Shown here: positions 19,959-29,326 of the stretch, one piece after another
How positions within the stretch are numbered: the stretch's first letter is position 1
Layout: each line of letters begins with the position of its first letter
Assembly (NCBI RefSeq): GCF_025961575.1
Contig: NZ_JAOQNX010000019.1
Location: 1 to 64,000, forward strand
DNA length: 64,000 nucleotides
Direction: 5' to 3'
DNA from: Rhodoblastus acidophilus
Lineage (GTDB): Bacteria > Pseudomonadota > Alphaproteobacteria > Rhizobiales > Beijerinckiaceae
Program-made: the position numbers and the translations under genes
The notes under the pieces: model-generated
Told to the model about the DNA's origin: nothing
Database searches by the model: none
Seen by the model: the letters and a program-made list of their open reading frames with translations, nothing else

Positions 19959-21017
19959 TCACGCCCGCGCGGTCTGCGCCAGCAGATCGAAGGCCAGCAA
20001 CGTGAACGCCCGCTTGTCCAAATTGAACACGGCGAGGTCCCGCGCTTCGCGTTCGAGTTGCTCCCAGGCCTGGGCATAGGGCGCGACGGCGCGCGGCCCA
20101 AGATCGCGTTTTTGGCGCAGACCGGCGCTGAGCCAGCCGAAACAGGCGGCGAGCAGGGCGTCGAGCGCCGTCTCGTCGCCGGCGGCGCTGTCGGCGATGC
20201 CGTGGATCAAAGGCCAGTTGATCTGCGGAAGCATGGCGAGCGCCCGGTTGACCTGGGCGTCGAATTTCGCGTCCACGGCGGACAACAGCCGCAAAGCTTC
20301 GCGCGGCGCGCCTTCGGCTCGGGCGCAGGCGGCGTCAAGCGCGGAGTCCTCGGGGTTGAGCCCGGCCGCAGCCAAAGCCGCGCGAGCAGCGGCCCGCAGA
20401 TCGGCGTCGGCGAGCGGTTGCAGCATCACCCTACGGCAGCGCGAGCGAATCGTCGGCAGGATGCGGCCGGGCTGGTGGGCGACCAGCAGGAACAGGCTGC
20501 GCGGCGGCGGCTCCTCGATCATCTTGAGCAGCGCATTGGCGCTGGCGGCGTTGAGGTCGTCGGCGGAATCGACGATCGCCATGCGCCAGCCGCCCCCGCC
20601 CGCCGCCTGCTCGAACAGATGCAGCATTTTGCGAACATCCTCGACGGCGATGCGGGTGAAGAACTTCTTGGTCTTCTCGTTGAACCCACGCCGCAGCAGC
20701 GCGAGGTCGCCAAACGCCATCGACGAGATTTTGCGCGCGACCGGATGCGCAGGATCGACCGAAAGGTCTTGGGCGGACAAAACCTCGGGGGTTGTGGGGT
20801 CGGGATAGGCGGCGAGGAAGCGCGCCATGCGCCAGGCCAGCGTCGCCTTGCCAATGCCCAGGGGGCCGCCGAGAATGAACGCCTGCGGCATCCGGTTGGC
20901 GCGAAAGGCTTCGAGGAAATCGGCTTCGACCTTGCGATGCCCGAACAAAACGTGGGTGTCGCGCGGGTGCGGCGCCGGCTCGAACCGATCGCTTTCCGGC
21001 GCCGAATCCCCCTTCAC
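19959..21017 (-). CDS. holB: DNA polymerase III subunit delta'
   Basis: Part of the clamp loader that opens the beta clamp on DNA. The AAA+ domain starts with HVLFGHRKVEADFLEAF, has a Walker A-like GGPLGIGKATLAWRMA, the VDSADDLNAASANALLKMIE sensor/Walker B region, and the SRCRR arginine region of delta' proteins. Unlike tau/gamma there is no zinc-binding Cys cluster. The 352 residues are normal. The ATG overlaps the tmk stop (ATGA), so tmk-holB is one operon, a usual alphaproteobacterial arrangement. Confidence 0.93.
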   Translation of the reverse strand: MKGDSAPESDRFEPAPHPRDTHVLFGHRKVEADFLEAFRANRMPQAFILGGPLGIGKATLAWRMARFLAAYPDPTTPEVLSAQDLSVDPAHPVARKISSMAFGDLALLRRGFNEKTKKFFTRIAVEDVRKMLHLFEQAAGGGGWRMAIVDSADDLNAASANALLKMIEEPPPRSLFLLVAHQPGRILPTIRSRCRRVMLQPLADADLRAAARAALAAAGLNPEDSALDAACARAEGAPREALRLLSAVDAKFDAQVNRALAMLPQINWPLIHGIADSAAGDETALDALLAACFGWLSAGLRQKRDLGPRAVAPYAQAWEQLEREARDLAVFNLDKRAFTLLAFDLLAQTARA

Positions 21018-21703
21018 GAAACGCCCTCGACAGCCTCGTGCTCACGCCGGCGGAATTTTTCGGCCATGGCCTCCCAGATCGAAGCCGCCACGGCGTCCTG
21101 AGGGCGGTCGGCGTCGATCACGCGGCACCGCTCGGGATCGGCCCGGGCGATGGTCAGAAATCGTTCGCGCAGCAGCCAATGGAAAGCGAGGTTTTCGCCC
21201 TCGAACCGATCGGCATTGTCCGCGCCGCGCCGCGCCCGCGCGCGCTCCAAACCGATTTCAGGAGGAATGTCGAGAATGAAGGTCAGGTCGGGCCGGCAAT
21301 TGGCGACGGCCGCGTTTTCCAGCGCGGCCATGACCTTCTCGTCGACGTCGCCGCGCGCGCCCTGATAGGCGCGGGTCGAATCGGCGAACCGGTCGCAGAG
21401 CACGACGGCGCCGCGCGCCAGCGCCGGGGCGATGAGCCGGTCGATATGGTCGATGCGGGCGGCGGAAAACAGCACGGCCTCGCCGAGCGGGCCGAATTTC
21501 TTCGCCCGCCCGCTCAGGATGACATCGCGCAGGCGCTCGGCGAGTTCGGTGCCGCCGGGCTCGCGGGTCGTCACCAGTTCGCGCGCGTAATCGCGCAGAC
21601 GCCCGGCGAGCAGGCGGATCTGGGTCGATTTGCCCGCGCCCTCGCCGCCTTCGAAGGTGATGAAAAGCCCCTTGCCCAAACCGAACGCCCTGCGCCTTGC
21701 CAA
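21014..21703 (-). CDS. tmk: Thymidylate kinase
   Basis: Phosphorylates dTMP to dTDP. The P-loop FEGGEGAGKSTQIRLLA, the DR motif in TREPGGTELAERLRD, the VLCDRFADSTRAYQGARG segment, and a lid with RARRGADNADRFE are all present. The lid position and P-loop fit the usual bacterial Tmk. The 229 residues include a slightly long N-terminus (MARRRAFGLGKG). It overlaps holB by four bases downstream. An intrinsic terminator-like hairpin lies about 75 bases upstream of its start. Confidence 0.94.
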   Translation of the reverse strand: MARRRAFGLGKGLFITFEGGEGAGKSTQIRLLAGRLRDYARELVTTREPGGTELAERLRDVILSGRAKKFGPLGEAVLFSAARIDHIDRLIAPALARGAVVLCDRFADSTRAYQGARGDVDEKVMAALENAAVANCRPDLTFILDIPPEIGLERARARRGADNADRFEGENLAFHWLLRERFLTIARADPERCRVIDADRPQDAVAASIWEAMAEKFRRREHEAVEGVS

Positions 21704-21775
21704 AGCTGAATTTCCGAAAGCGGGGTTTCCCCGCCTTTGGGATCATGCTCTAAACCGATCAATCTCCATAACGCG

Positions 21776-21802
21776 AAAAAACCGCCCGGGGTAGTCGGGC
21801 GG
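21776..21802 (-). terminator. Terminator-like hairpin upstream of tmk
   Basis: Minus-strand reading gives CCGCCCG, a short loop, CGGGCGG and TTTTTT. No minus-strand gene lies upstream of it, because the photolyase is on the plus strand. It would therefore act on a tmk leader transcript or be an attenuator. Confidence 0.55.
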
Positions 21803-21866
21803 GTGAGACCTTTCCGCCCGCAGCAGGTTAATGCCGCACAACCTTCCGTTCTCGCGCGATTTTTTC

Positions 21867-23285
21867 ATGTCGAACCCCTCCCCGTGCGCTCTCGTCTGGT
21901 TTCGCGAAGATTTCCGGCTGGAGGACAATCCGGCGCTGGCCGCGGCGGCGGCCTCGGGCCTGCCGCTGCTCTGCGTCTTCATCCTTGAGGACGAAGGCCT
22001 GCGGCCGATCGGCGGGGCGGCGCGCTGGCGGCTCGACCGGGCGCTGCAAGCCTTTGAAGGCGATCTCGCCAGGTTCGGCGGCCGGCTGCATTTTTTGCGC
22101 GGCGCCGCCGAATCGCTGCTGCCGCAGCTTGCCCAGGCCGCCGGCGCGCAAAAACTGTTCTTCAATCGGCGCTATGGCGGGGCCGAGCGCGCGATCGACG
22201 CGCGCGTCGCCGCCGCCTTCGCCGGGCGGGTCGAGAGTTTCAACGGCGCGCTGCTGGCCGAGCCCGCGCAGCTTTCGCCGCGACCAGGCGGCCATTACAA
22301 GGTGTTCACCCCGTTCTGGCGGGCCATCCGCGACAAGCTCGCCCACGCCGAGCCCCACCCCGCGCCGGACCACCTCGCTTTCACCGAATGGCCCCCGGAT
22401 TTTCCCCAGCTCGACCGCGCGGCGCTGGCGCTCTCGCCCAGCCGACCCGATTGGGCCCGGGATTTCCCCGAGCCTCACGCGGGTCCGGACGGCGCGGAAC
22501 GACGGTTGCGCCATTTCATCGACGAAAAGCTCGATGGTTACGAGACCATGCGCGACCGCATCGATTGCGACGGCGCCTCGAAACTCTCGGCGAATCTGCA
22601 TTTCGGCGAGATTTCGCCGCGCCAGATCGTGGCGGCGGTGCGCGGGCGCCCGGCGGAGAAATTCCTGATCGAATTGTGCTGGCGGGAGTTTTCCACCCAC
22701 CTGCTCTACGCGCGTCCCGATTTGCCCTGGGAAAATTTCAACGCCCGGTTCGACCGCTTTCCCTACCGCAACGACCCCCATGGTCTCGACGCCTGGAAGG
22801 GCGGGCGCACCGGCTATCCCGTGGTCGACGCCGCCATGCGGCAGGTCTGGCGCACCGGCTTCATGGCCAATCGCGCCCGGATGATCGCCGCCTCCTTCCT
22901 GGTCAAGCACCTGCTCATCGACTGGCGGGAAGGCGAATCCTGGTTCTGGGACACGCTCACCGACGCCGACGCCGCCAACAATGCGGTGTCCTGGCAATGG
23001 GTCGCGGGCAGCGGCCCCGACGCCGCGCCCTATTTCCGCATCTTCAATCCGGTGCTCCAAGGCGAAAAATTCGATCCCGACGGCGATTTCGTGCGCAGCT
23101 GGTGCCCGGAACTCGCCGGGCTGCCGGCGAAATGGATCCACCGGCCGTTCGCTGCGCCCCGCGACATCCTGGAGGCCGCCGGCGTAAAGATCGGCGGCAA
23201 CTGGCCGGCCCCGATCGTCGAACACGATTTCGCGCGCCGACGGGCGCTGGACGCCTTCGCGGCCACCGCTGCGGCGGGCGCATAA
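21867..23285 (+). CDS. phrB: Deoxyribodipyrimidine photolyase
   Basis: Blue-light repair of cyclobutane pyrimidine dimers. The N-terminal antenna domain starts CALVWFREDFRLEDNPAL. The C-terminal FAD domain has TGYPVVDAAMRQVWRTGFMA, NRARMIAASFLVKHLLIDWR, WFWDTLTDADAANNAVSWQW and GSGPDAAPYFRIFNPVLQ; the substrate- and FAD-binding residues of class I CPD photolyases are kept, as are the electron-relay tryptophans in this region. I chose the ATG at 21867 (MSNPSP). An ATG at 21831 has a better spaced AGCAGG and could be the true start, adding 12 residues. Length about 472 is typical. Confidence 0.92.
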   Translation: MSNPSPCALVWFREDFRLEDNPALAAAAASGLPLLCVFILEDEGLRPIGGAARWRLDRALQAFEGDLARFGGRLHFLRGAAESLLPQLAQAAGAQKLFFNRRYGGAERAIDARVAAAFAGRVESFNGALLAEPAQLSPRPGGHYKVFTPFWRAIRDKLAHAEPHPAPDHLAFTEWPPDFPQLDRAALALSPSRPDWARDFPEPHAGPDGAERRLRHFIDEKLDGYETMRDRIDCDGASKLSANLHFGEISPRQIVAAVRGRPAEKFLIELCWREFSTHLLYARPDLPWENFNARFDRFPYRNDPHGLDAWKGGRTGYPVVDAAMRQVWRTGFMANRARMIAASFLVKHLLIDWREGESWFWDTLTDADAANNAVSWQWVAGSGPDAAPYFRIFNPVLQGEKFDPDGDFVRSWCPELAGLPAKWIHRPFAAPRDILEAAGVKIGGNWPAPIVEHDFARRRALDAFAATAAAGA

Positions 23286-23468
23286 CGTCCGTTAACCGTA
23301 GAACGCGATTGGCTTTTCTGGCCTTGGCTTGATCTGTGCCTTGCGCGCCACAGATCGCCGTTTTCATGCGCGGCCGCCCCCGCCCGGCCATTGTTTGGCT
23401 CAAATTGCTGCTACATAAGCTATGCGCCGTCGTCCGCCCTTTTGGACGTTGCGGCGGAAACGGTGTGC

Positions 23469-24596
23469 ATGACCCTGATCGAGCGCTACATCTTCCGAGT
23501 CGCCGGCATGGCCTTCCTGGCCACGCTCGGAGCGCTGACGGCCGTCATCTGGCTGCAGCAGGCGCTGCATGACCTCGACCTCATCACCTCCAAGAGCCAG
23601 TCGATCTTCAAATTCCTCACCATCACCGGCATGTGGATTCCCTCTCTGGTCATGGTCATCGCGCCGATCGCGCTGTTCATCGCCGTCCTGTTCTCCCTCA
23701 ACAAGCTCAACAGCGACAGCGAGCTGGTGGTGACCGCGGCCTCCGGCCTGTCGCCGCTCGGCCTGCTGCGTCCCTATGCGCTGCTGATCGTGCTGGTGTC
23801 GGGCTTCTGCGCGCTGGTGTCGCTGTGGATCATGCCGGCGAGCTTCGTCCTGATGCGCGACGCCTGGGTGGAGGTGCGCTCGGATTTTTTGACCAAAATC
23901 GTGAGGCCCGGCCAGTTCAGCTCGCTCGACAGCGGCCTGGTCTTCCATTACCGGGATCGCGGACCGGGCGGCGAACTGCTCGGCGTGTTCATGCTCGACC
24001 GGCGCGAGACCGGCCAGTTGAGCGTCTATCTCGCCGAGAACGGCATTGTCACGAAAATCGACGGCAAGTCCTTCATCGTGCTGCAAACCGGCACGATCCA
24101 GAAGCAGGACAAGGGCGCCATCCCCGCCATGGTGACGTTTGATTCCTATGCGCTCGATCTTTCGAATTTCGGTCCGAAAACCCTGATGGGCCCGCTCAAG
24201 CCGCGCGAGCGCTCCACCCCCGAGCTGCTCAACTATGACGTCTCCGATCCCTATACGCGCGAGAACGAGGGGCGCTTCCGCGCCGACCTGCACGAACGCT
24301 TCGTTTCGCCGCTCTACGCCATGGCCATGGGCATGATCGGCTTTGCGGCGCTGGGCGCGCCGCGCACCACACGGCAGACGCGCGGCCTCGCTCTGGCGGC
24401 GGCGACCGTCGCCGCCGTAGGGTTGCGCGTCGCCGGCTTCGGCCTCGCCGGCGCCGTGGTGCGCGGCCCGCAGGCGGTGCCCTTCGCCTACGCCCTGCCC
24501 ATCGCCGCCATGGTCGCCGCCGCCCTCTACGCCTTCCGCTACGCTCTGATTCCGTTGATCCGCCCCTCGCGTCTCCTTCCCGCGGAGGCGCGATGA
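23469..24596 (+). CDS. lptF: LPS export permease LptF
   Basis: Inner-membrane subunit of the LptB2FG transporter that extracts lipopolysaccharide and feeds it to LptC. The start MTLIERYIFRVAGMAFLATL at 23469 gives the usual LptF N-terminus; the open frame upstream adds an unconserved Cys-containing stretch. Three helices, a periplasmic beta-jellyroll region (about 130-265) and three more helices follow, as in all LptF/G (YjgP/YjgQ) proteins. Its stop overlaps the lptG start by four bases, so translation is coupled. Confidence 0.93.
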   Translation: MTLIERYIFRVAGMAFLATLGALTAVIWLQQALHDLDLITSKSQSIFKFLTITGMWIPSLVMVIAPIALFIAVLFSLNKLNSDSELVVTAASGLSPLGLLRPYALLIVLVSGFCALVSLWIMPASFVLMRDAWVEVRSDFLTKIVRPGQFSSLDSGLVFHYRDRGPGGELLGVFMLDRRETGQLSVYLAENGIVTKIDGKSFIVLQTGTIQKQDKGAIPAMVTFDSYALDLSNFGPKTLMGPLKPRERSTPELLNYDVSDPYTRENEGRFRADLHERFVSPLYAMAMGMIGFAALGAPRTTRQTRGLALAAATVAAVGLRVAGFGLAGAVVRGPQAVPFAYALPIAAMVAAALYAFRYALIPLIRPSRLLPAEAR

Positions 24597-25675
24597 TTGG
24601 CCGGACGCTCGGACTCTATTTCGCACTGCGCTTCCTGCAGAGCCTTGGGGTGATCTTCCTCACCATTTTCGGCCTGATCTTCATGGCCGATTTCGTCGAA
24701 ATGCTGCGCCGCGCCGGCGACGTGCCCAACACGCCGCTGTCTCTCGTGCTGCTTTTGTGCCTGATGCGCACGCCGATGATCGCGGAACAGGCGCTGCCCT
24801 TCGCCACTTTGTTCGGCGCCATGGCGGCTTTCATCAATTTGACCCGAAAGCTGGAGCTGGTGGTGGCCCGCGCAGCCGGCGTCTCCGTGTGGCAATTCCT
24901 CACGCCTCCGGTTCTGGCCGCGCTCGGCCTGGGCGTCGTGGTGATGACGACGCTGAGCCCCGGCGCGGCGCTGATGAAGGACAAGGCCGACAGCATCGAA
25001 GCCGGGATTTTCAAGACTCAGCTTTCGGCGCAGGACTCCAACAAGTGGCTTCGCCAGCGCGGCCGTGACCAGCAATCGATCCTGCGCGCCGACTTCTCCA
25101 CCGAGGCCGGCTTGCGCCTCACCGGCGTCACCGCTTATGTCTTTGACCTGAAGGGACGATTCGTCGAAAGAGTCGATGCGGTCGAGAGTCGGCTGCGCGA
25201 GGGCGAATGGGAGATGAGGGATGCTTTGGTGACCGCTCCGGCGACCGATCCGAAGCAAATGGAAATTTACCATCTTGGGACTAATCTGCAGCCCACTCAG
25301 GTGGCGCAGAGTTTCGTGGCGCCCGAGACCGTGCCATTCTGGTCGCTTCCGCGGCTGGCGTCGGACACGGAAGCAGCAGGGCTGGATGCAGTGGGTTATC
25401 GTTTGCGTTTTCAACAGCTTCTCGCCCTGCCGACCTTGCTCGCGGCCATGGTGCTGATCGCGGCCTGCTTCTCGCTGAAGCTGTCGCGCATGGGCGGCGT
25501 CGGCCTGATGGTTCTGGGTGGCGTCGGGGCCGGCTTCGTGCTTTATGTGTCCTCTAAACTTGTATCCGATCTGGGCGGAGCGGGCATGTTGAGCGCGCCT
25601 GTCGCCGCCTGGTCGCCAGCGATTATTGCGAACCTGTTGGGCGGCTTGACTCTACTGAACCGCGAGGACGGCTGA
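24593..25675 (+). CDS. lptG: LPS export permease LptG
   Basis: Partner of LptF in the LptB2FG exporter. It starts MIGRTLGLYFALRFLQSLGV, has helices near 15-35, 60-85 and 100-120, a periplasmic jellyroll domain, and three C-terminal helices ending in the segment with PAIIANLLGGLTLL. The 360 residues match the family. It overlaps lptF by four bases, and its stop shares one base with the lptD start (TGATG). Confidence 0.93.
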   Translation: MIGRTLGLYFALRFLQSLGVIFLTIFGLIFMADFVEMLRRAGDVPNTPLSLVLLLCLMRTPMIAEQALPFATLFGAMAAFINLTRKLELVVARAAGVSVWQFLTPPVLAALGLGVVVMTTLSPGAALMKDKADSIEAGIFKTQLSAQDSNKWLRQRGRDQQSILRADFSTEAGLRLTGVTAYVFDLKGRFVERVDAVESRLREGEWEMRDALVTAPATDPKQMEIYHLGTNLQPTQVAQSFVAPETVPFWSLPRLASDTEAAGLDAVGYRLRFQQLLALPTLLAAMVLIAACFSLKLSRMGGVGLMVLGGVGAGFVLYVSSKLVSDLGGAGMLSAPVAAWSPAIIANLLGGLTLLNREDG

Positions 25676-28374
25676 TGGCCCATCTCGCCCCCATGACCAC
25701 GATGTCCGCCGCAGACCGGGCCGGTTTCGCGCGTCCCTCGCGTGCGCGCGTGTCCTGGATCGCCATGACGCTCGCCTTGGGCGCGGCGCTGGCCGCGCTT
25801 CCCGCGGTCGCACATGCGCAGACTCTGGCCGACAGGTTCTCCGGCGCCGCCGGCAGCGACAACAAGGCGCCGATGAACGTCGACGCCGACAAGGTGACCT
25901 ACAACGACCGCGACCACACTGTGGTCGCCACCGGCGACGTGCAGATCTATTACAAGAAGAAGACGCTCGAGGCCGACAAGGTCACCTATTACCGCGACAC
26001 CGGTCGGGTGCTCGCCGAAGGCTCGGTCAAGCTCACGGACGCCGACGGTTCGGTCACCCATGCCGACCGGATGGAGCTGTCCGGCGATTTCAAGCGCGGC
26101 TTCGTCGATGCGGCGCGCTCCGATTCCGGCAGCGAAAAAGACCGCACCCATATGACGGCGACTCGGTCGGAAAGGCTCGACGAGGAGACCACCGTCTTCG
26201 AGAAAGGCGCCTATACCGCCTGCGAAAGCTGCGCCGAACACCCCGACCGCGCGCCCGTCTGGCGCTTGCGCGCGCAAAGGATCATCCACAAGAACAGCGA
26301 GCAGACTCTCTACTACGAGAACGCCACCTTCGATCTGTTCGGCGTGCCGATTGCCTGGATCCCCTATCTGTCGACGCCCGATCCGAGCGTGACCGCCAAG
26401 TCGGGCTTCCTCGCGCCGCGCCTGTCCTACAAGGACACCAACGGCTTCGGCTACGGCCAGCCCTATTTCTACAAGATCTCGCCGGACATGGATGTCACGG
26501 TGACCCCCTATTATTACTCGACCCAGGGGTTCCGCGGCGATCTCGAATTCCGGCAGCGCCTCGACAACGGCTATTACACGCTCAACCTCATCGGCGTTCA
26601 CGAGAACGATCCGAATGTCTATGGCGTCGGCAGCCGCCCCAACCGCGGCATGGTCGTGTCCCAGGGCGCGATCTGGCTGAGCCAGAACTGGAAGTTCGGC
26701 TGGGACGTCGTCCGCGCCACCGACAAATATTTCAACAACGACTACCAGGTCGGCAACAACACGCTCAGCGGCAATTTCTTCCGCGAGAACTCGTCGACGG
26801 CCTATATCACCGGCCAGGGCGACCGCGGCTATCTCGACCTGCGCGGCTATTCGTTCCAGGGCCTGGCCAACAGCGACCTCCAGCCGCAACTCGCGGCAGT
26901 CTGGCCGATCCTCGACTATAACAAGATGATTTCGCTCGACCCGGCGAACACCTGGGGCATCGGCGGCGAGATCGAGATCGACGCCAATTTCACCCGCTCG
27001 ACCGCCGGGCTCGCCTCCTACCAGCAGATCGGCTCATACCAGTTCGACGTGCAGTACGGCATGTATGCGGTCTGCCGCAATCCCTCGACGATGACGGCGC
27101 TGTACACCAAGCAGAACTGTCTGTTGCGCGGCATTGGCGGCGAATATGACAGCGGCACCCTGCAAGTGTCGTGGAAGCGCAAGTTCATCGATCCGCTCGG
27201 CGAAGTCTGGACGCCCTTCACCTTTGCGCGCGCGAATCTGAATTATCTCAACGCCAGCGTGAACGGCTCGGCGATCTTCTCGCGCACCTACGCCGATCCG
27301 GCGACCCCGACAGGCTATACGACGATCACGGACCCGATCGCCAACACCTATCAGTCCAATTTCATCAACCATAACGACCAGTTCGGCGGCTTTGTCACGC
27401 CGGGCGCCGGCTTGGAATGGCGCTATCCGCTGCTGTCCAAGACCCCCATCGGCGAGATGGTGATTGAGCCGATCGCGCAGATCATCGCGCGGCCCAACGG
27501 TCAGCCGACCCGAAGCATGGTCAACCTCGACTCGCAGAGCCTGGTGTTCGACGACACCAACGTGTTCGAATGGAACAAATATTCGGGCTACGACCGCTTC
27601 GAGACCGGCGTGCGCTCCAATTACGGCGCCCAGTTCACCTATGACATGCACGAATACGGTTATGCCAGCGCGCTGGTCGGCCAATCCGTGCAAGTCGCCG
27701 GCATCAATTCCTACGCCACCCCCGACGCCGCCAATATCGGCCTCAGCTCTGGCCTGGACAAGCCGGTGTCCGACTATGTGACGCGCCTGACCTATGCGCC
27801 GTCGGCCAACTATTCGTTCATCGCCAAGGCGCGGTTCGATCAGGCCGACTGGGCTCTGCGTCGTCTCGACCTCGGCGGTCGCGCCTATTACGGCCCGCTG
27901 ACCTTCGGCGTGAACTACGCCAATTACGCGGCGCAGCCGATCATCGGCTACAATGAGCGTCGCGAGGGCTTGAGCGTGAACACGCGCTACGACGTGTTCA
28001 AGAATTACTACCTTCAGGGCGACATCGCCTGGGATCTGGGTCGGCACAATTACAACAACGTTGAATATCTGGTCGGCTACAACAGTGCGGGACAGGCGCA
28101 GTTCCAGTTCGCGCCGGCCGCGCCGCTGTTCGCCATCGCCACCTGGGGCGCCGGGATCGGCTACCAGGACGAATGCCTCAAGCTCGGCGTGACCTATCGC
28201 GACTCCATCACCGACGGTTATGGCTATCCGCCGAATTACTCCCGCAACAAGTCGATCGTGTTCAATCTCGAACTGCGCACGCTCGGCGACATCAAGGCGC
28301 CGCTGTCGTTGACGCCCACGGTCGTTCAGGACGGCACCCGCACCAACGGCGCAATGTACAATTACTCCAACTGA
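25675..28374 (+). CDS. lptD: LPS-assembly protein LptD
   Basis: Outer-membrane beta-barrel that, with LptE, inserts LPS into the outer leaflet. A long basic N-region (about 30 residues) precedes the signal peptide core ending AVAHAQ. Residues about 65-200 are the OstA/LptA-like jellyroll (DADKVTYNDRDHTVVATGDV and repeats). The rest is barrel, with many alternating aromatic strands such as NGFGYGQPYFYKISPDMDVT. CESC at about residue 183 and later cysteines (CRNPS, NCLL, ECLKLG) could form the disulfides used in LptD maturation. The 899 residues fit alphaproteobacterial LptD. The start overlaps the lptG stop. Confidence 0.94.
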   Translation: MAHLAPMTTMSAADRAGFARPSRARVSWIAMTLALGAALAALPAVAHAQTLADRFSGAAGSDNKAPMNVDADKVTYNDRDHTVVATGDVQIYYKKKTLEADKVTYYRDTGRVLAEGSVKLTDADGSVTHADRMELSGDFKRGFVDAARSDSGSEKDRTHMTATRSERLDEETTVFEKGAYTACESCAEHPDRAPVWRLRAQRIIHKNSEQTLYYENATFDLFGVPIAWIPYLSTPDPSVTAKSGFLAPRLSYKDTNGFGYGQPYFYKISPDMDVTVTPYYYSTQGFRGDLEFRQRLDNGYYTLNLIGVHENDPNVYGVGSRPNRGMVVSQGAIWLSQNWKFGWDVVRATDKYFNNDYQVGNNTLSGNFFRENSSTAYITGQGDRGYLDLRGYSFQGLANSDLQPQLAAVWPILDYNKMISLDPANTWGIGGEIEIDANFTRSTAGLASYQQIGSYQFDVQYGMYAVCRNPSTMTALYTKQNCLLRGIGGEYDSGTLQVSWKRKFIDPLGEVWTPFTFARANLNYLNASVNGSAIFSRTYADPATPTGYTTITDPIANTYQSNFINHNDQFGGFVTPGAGLEWRYPLLSKTPIGEMVIEPIAQIIARPNGQPTRSMVNLDSQSLVFDDTNVFEWNKYSGYDRFETGVRSNYGAQFTYDMHEYGYASALVGQSVQVAGINSYATPDAANIGLSSGLDKPVSDYVTRLTYAPSANYSFIAKARFDQADWALRRLDLGGRAYYGPLTFGVNYANYAAQPIIGYNERREGLSVNTRYDVFKNYYLQGDIAWDLGRHNYNNVEYLVGYNSAGQAQFQFAPAAPLFAIATWGAGIGYQDECLKLGVTYRDSITDGYGYPPNYSRNKSIVFNLELRTLGDIKAPLSLTPTVVQDGTRTNGAMYNYSN

Positions 28375-28429
28375 CCTGACGCCCGGCTGCGCGAACGGTC
28401 GGGCTGACACCGGAGGGGTTTTCGACGGA

Positions 28430-29326
28430 ATGATAATGGCGCGTTCAACAGTCTTTGCCGGCGCGATGCTCGCCTTGATGGCTTGCTCGGGGGCCCACGC
28501 CCAATCCATCGTGGCCACCATCAACGGCGATCCCGTGACCACCCAGGACATCGCCAACCGCGAGAAGGTTTTGCGGGCGCTCGGCATGCCGTCGTCGGCG
28601 TCGGATGCGCTGGAAAGCCTGGTCAAATCGCGCGTCGAGGCGGGCGAAGTGAACAAATACGGCATCCGCGTCAAGAATGACGAGATCGGCCCGACCCTCT
28701 ACTATTTCGCCGAACGCCTCCACACCACGCCGCAGGCGCTGCAGCAGCGGCTCGCACAATCCGGCGCCGACAGCAAGCATCTGGAAAATTTCCTCCAGAT
28801 CCACCAGGCCTTCACCATTTACGCCCGCGCCCGCAACCGCGCCGTGGAAGTCAGCGAGAAGGACATCGACGCCGAAATCGCCCGCTCGCCGAAACTGTCG
28901 AACGAGATGACCTACACCCTCCGCCAGGTGGTGGTCGCCGCGCCGCCCTCCTCGGGCGCCGCCGGACTGCAAGCTGCCGCCAAGGAAATGCAGGACCTGA
29001 AGGCGCGCTTCACCGACTGCGATTCGGGCGTCAAAATGGCCAGCGCCTCCCCCAATGTGGTGGTGCGCGAACCGATCACCCGGACCAGTTCCGCACTGGG
29101 AGAGCAACTCGCCGACCTGCTCAACAAGACGCCGGTGGGCCACCTCACCGCGCCGAGCCGCGATTCCACCGGCCTGGTGGCGATCGCGGTTTGCGACAAG
29201 AGCAAGGCGAAGGGAGACTCTGCCCGCGACCAGGCCGCCCAGCGCGTGCTGTCGCGCAGAATCTCGGAGGACGCGGAAAAGCTCTACAAGGAGCTGCGCG
29301 CCACGGCGGTCGTCGTCAAGAAGTGA
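28430..29326 (+). CDS. SurA-like periplasmic chaperone
   Basis: Probably a periplasmic outer-membrane-protein chaperone of the SurA N-terminal type. A signal peptide (to about SGAHA-Q, residue 24) is followed by the SurA_N segment SIVATINGDPVTTQDIANRE and helical chaperone region. A parvulin prolyl-isomerase domain should follow; the C-terminal half keeps only weak resemblance (MTYTLRQVVVAA), so isomerase activity is doubtful. Position right after lptD matches the lptD-surA order of many proteobacteria. A second ATG lies two codons in. Its stop overlaps the pdxA GTG start. Confidence 0.85.
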   Translation: MIMARSTVFAGAMLALMACSGAHAQSIVATINGDPVTTQDIANREKVLRALGMPSSASDALESLVKSRVEAGEVNKYGIRVKNDEIGPTLYYFAERLHTTPQALQQRLAQSGADSKHLENFLQIHQAFTIYARARNRAVEVSEKDIDAEIARSPKLSNEMTYTLRQVVVAAPPSSGAAGLQAAAKEMQDLKARFTDCDSGVKMASASPNVVVREPITRTSSALGEQLADLLNKTPVGHLTAPSRDSTGLVAIAVCDKSKAKGDSARDQAAQRVLSRRISEDAEKLYKELRATAVVVKK

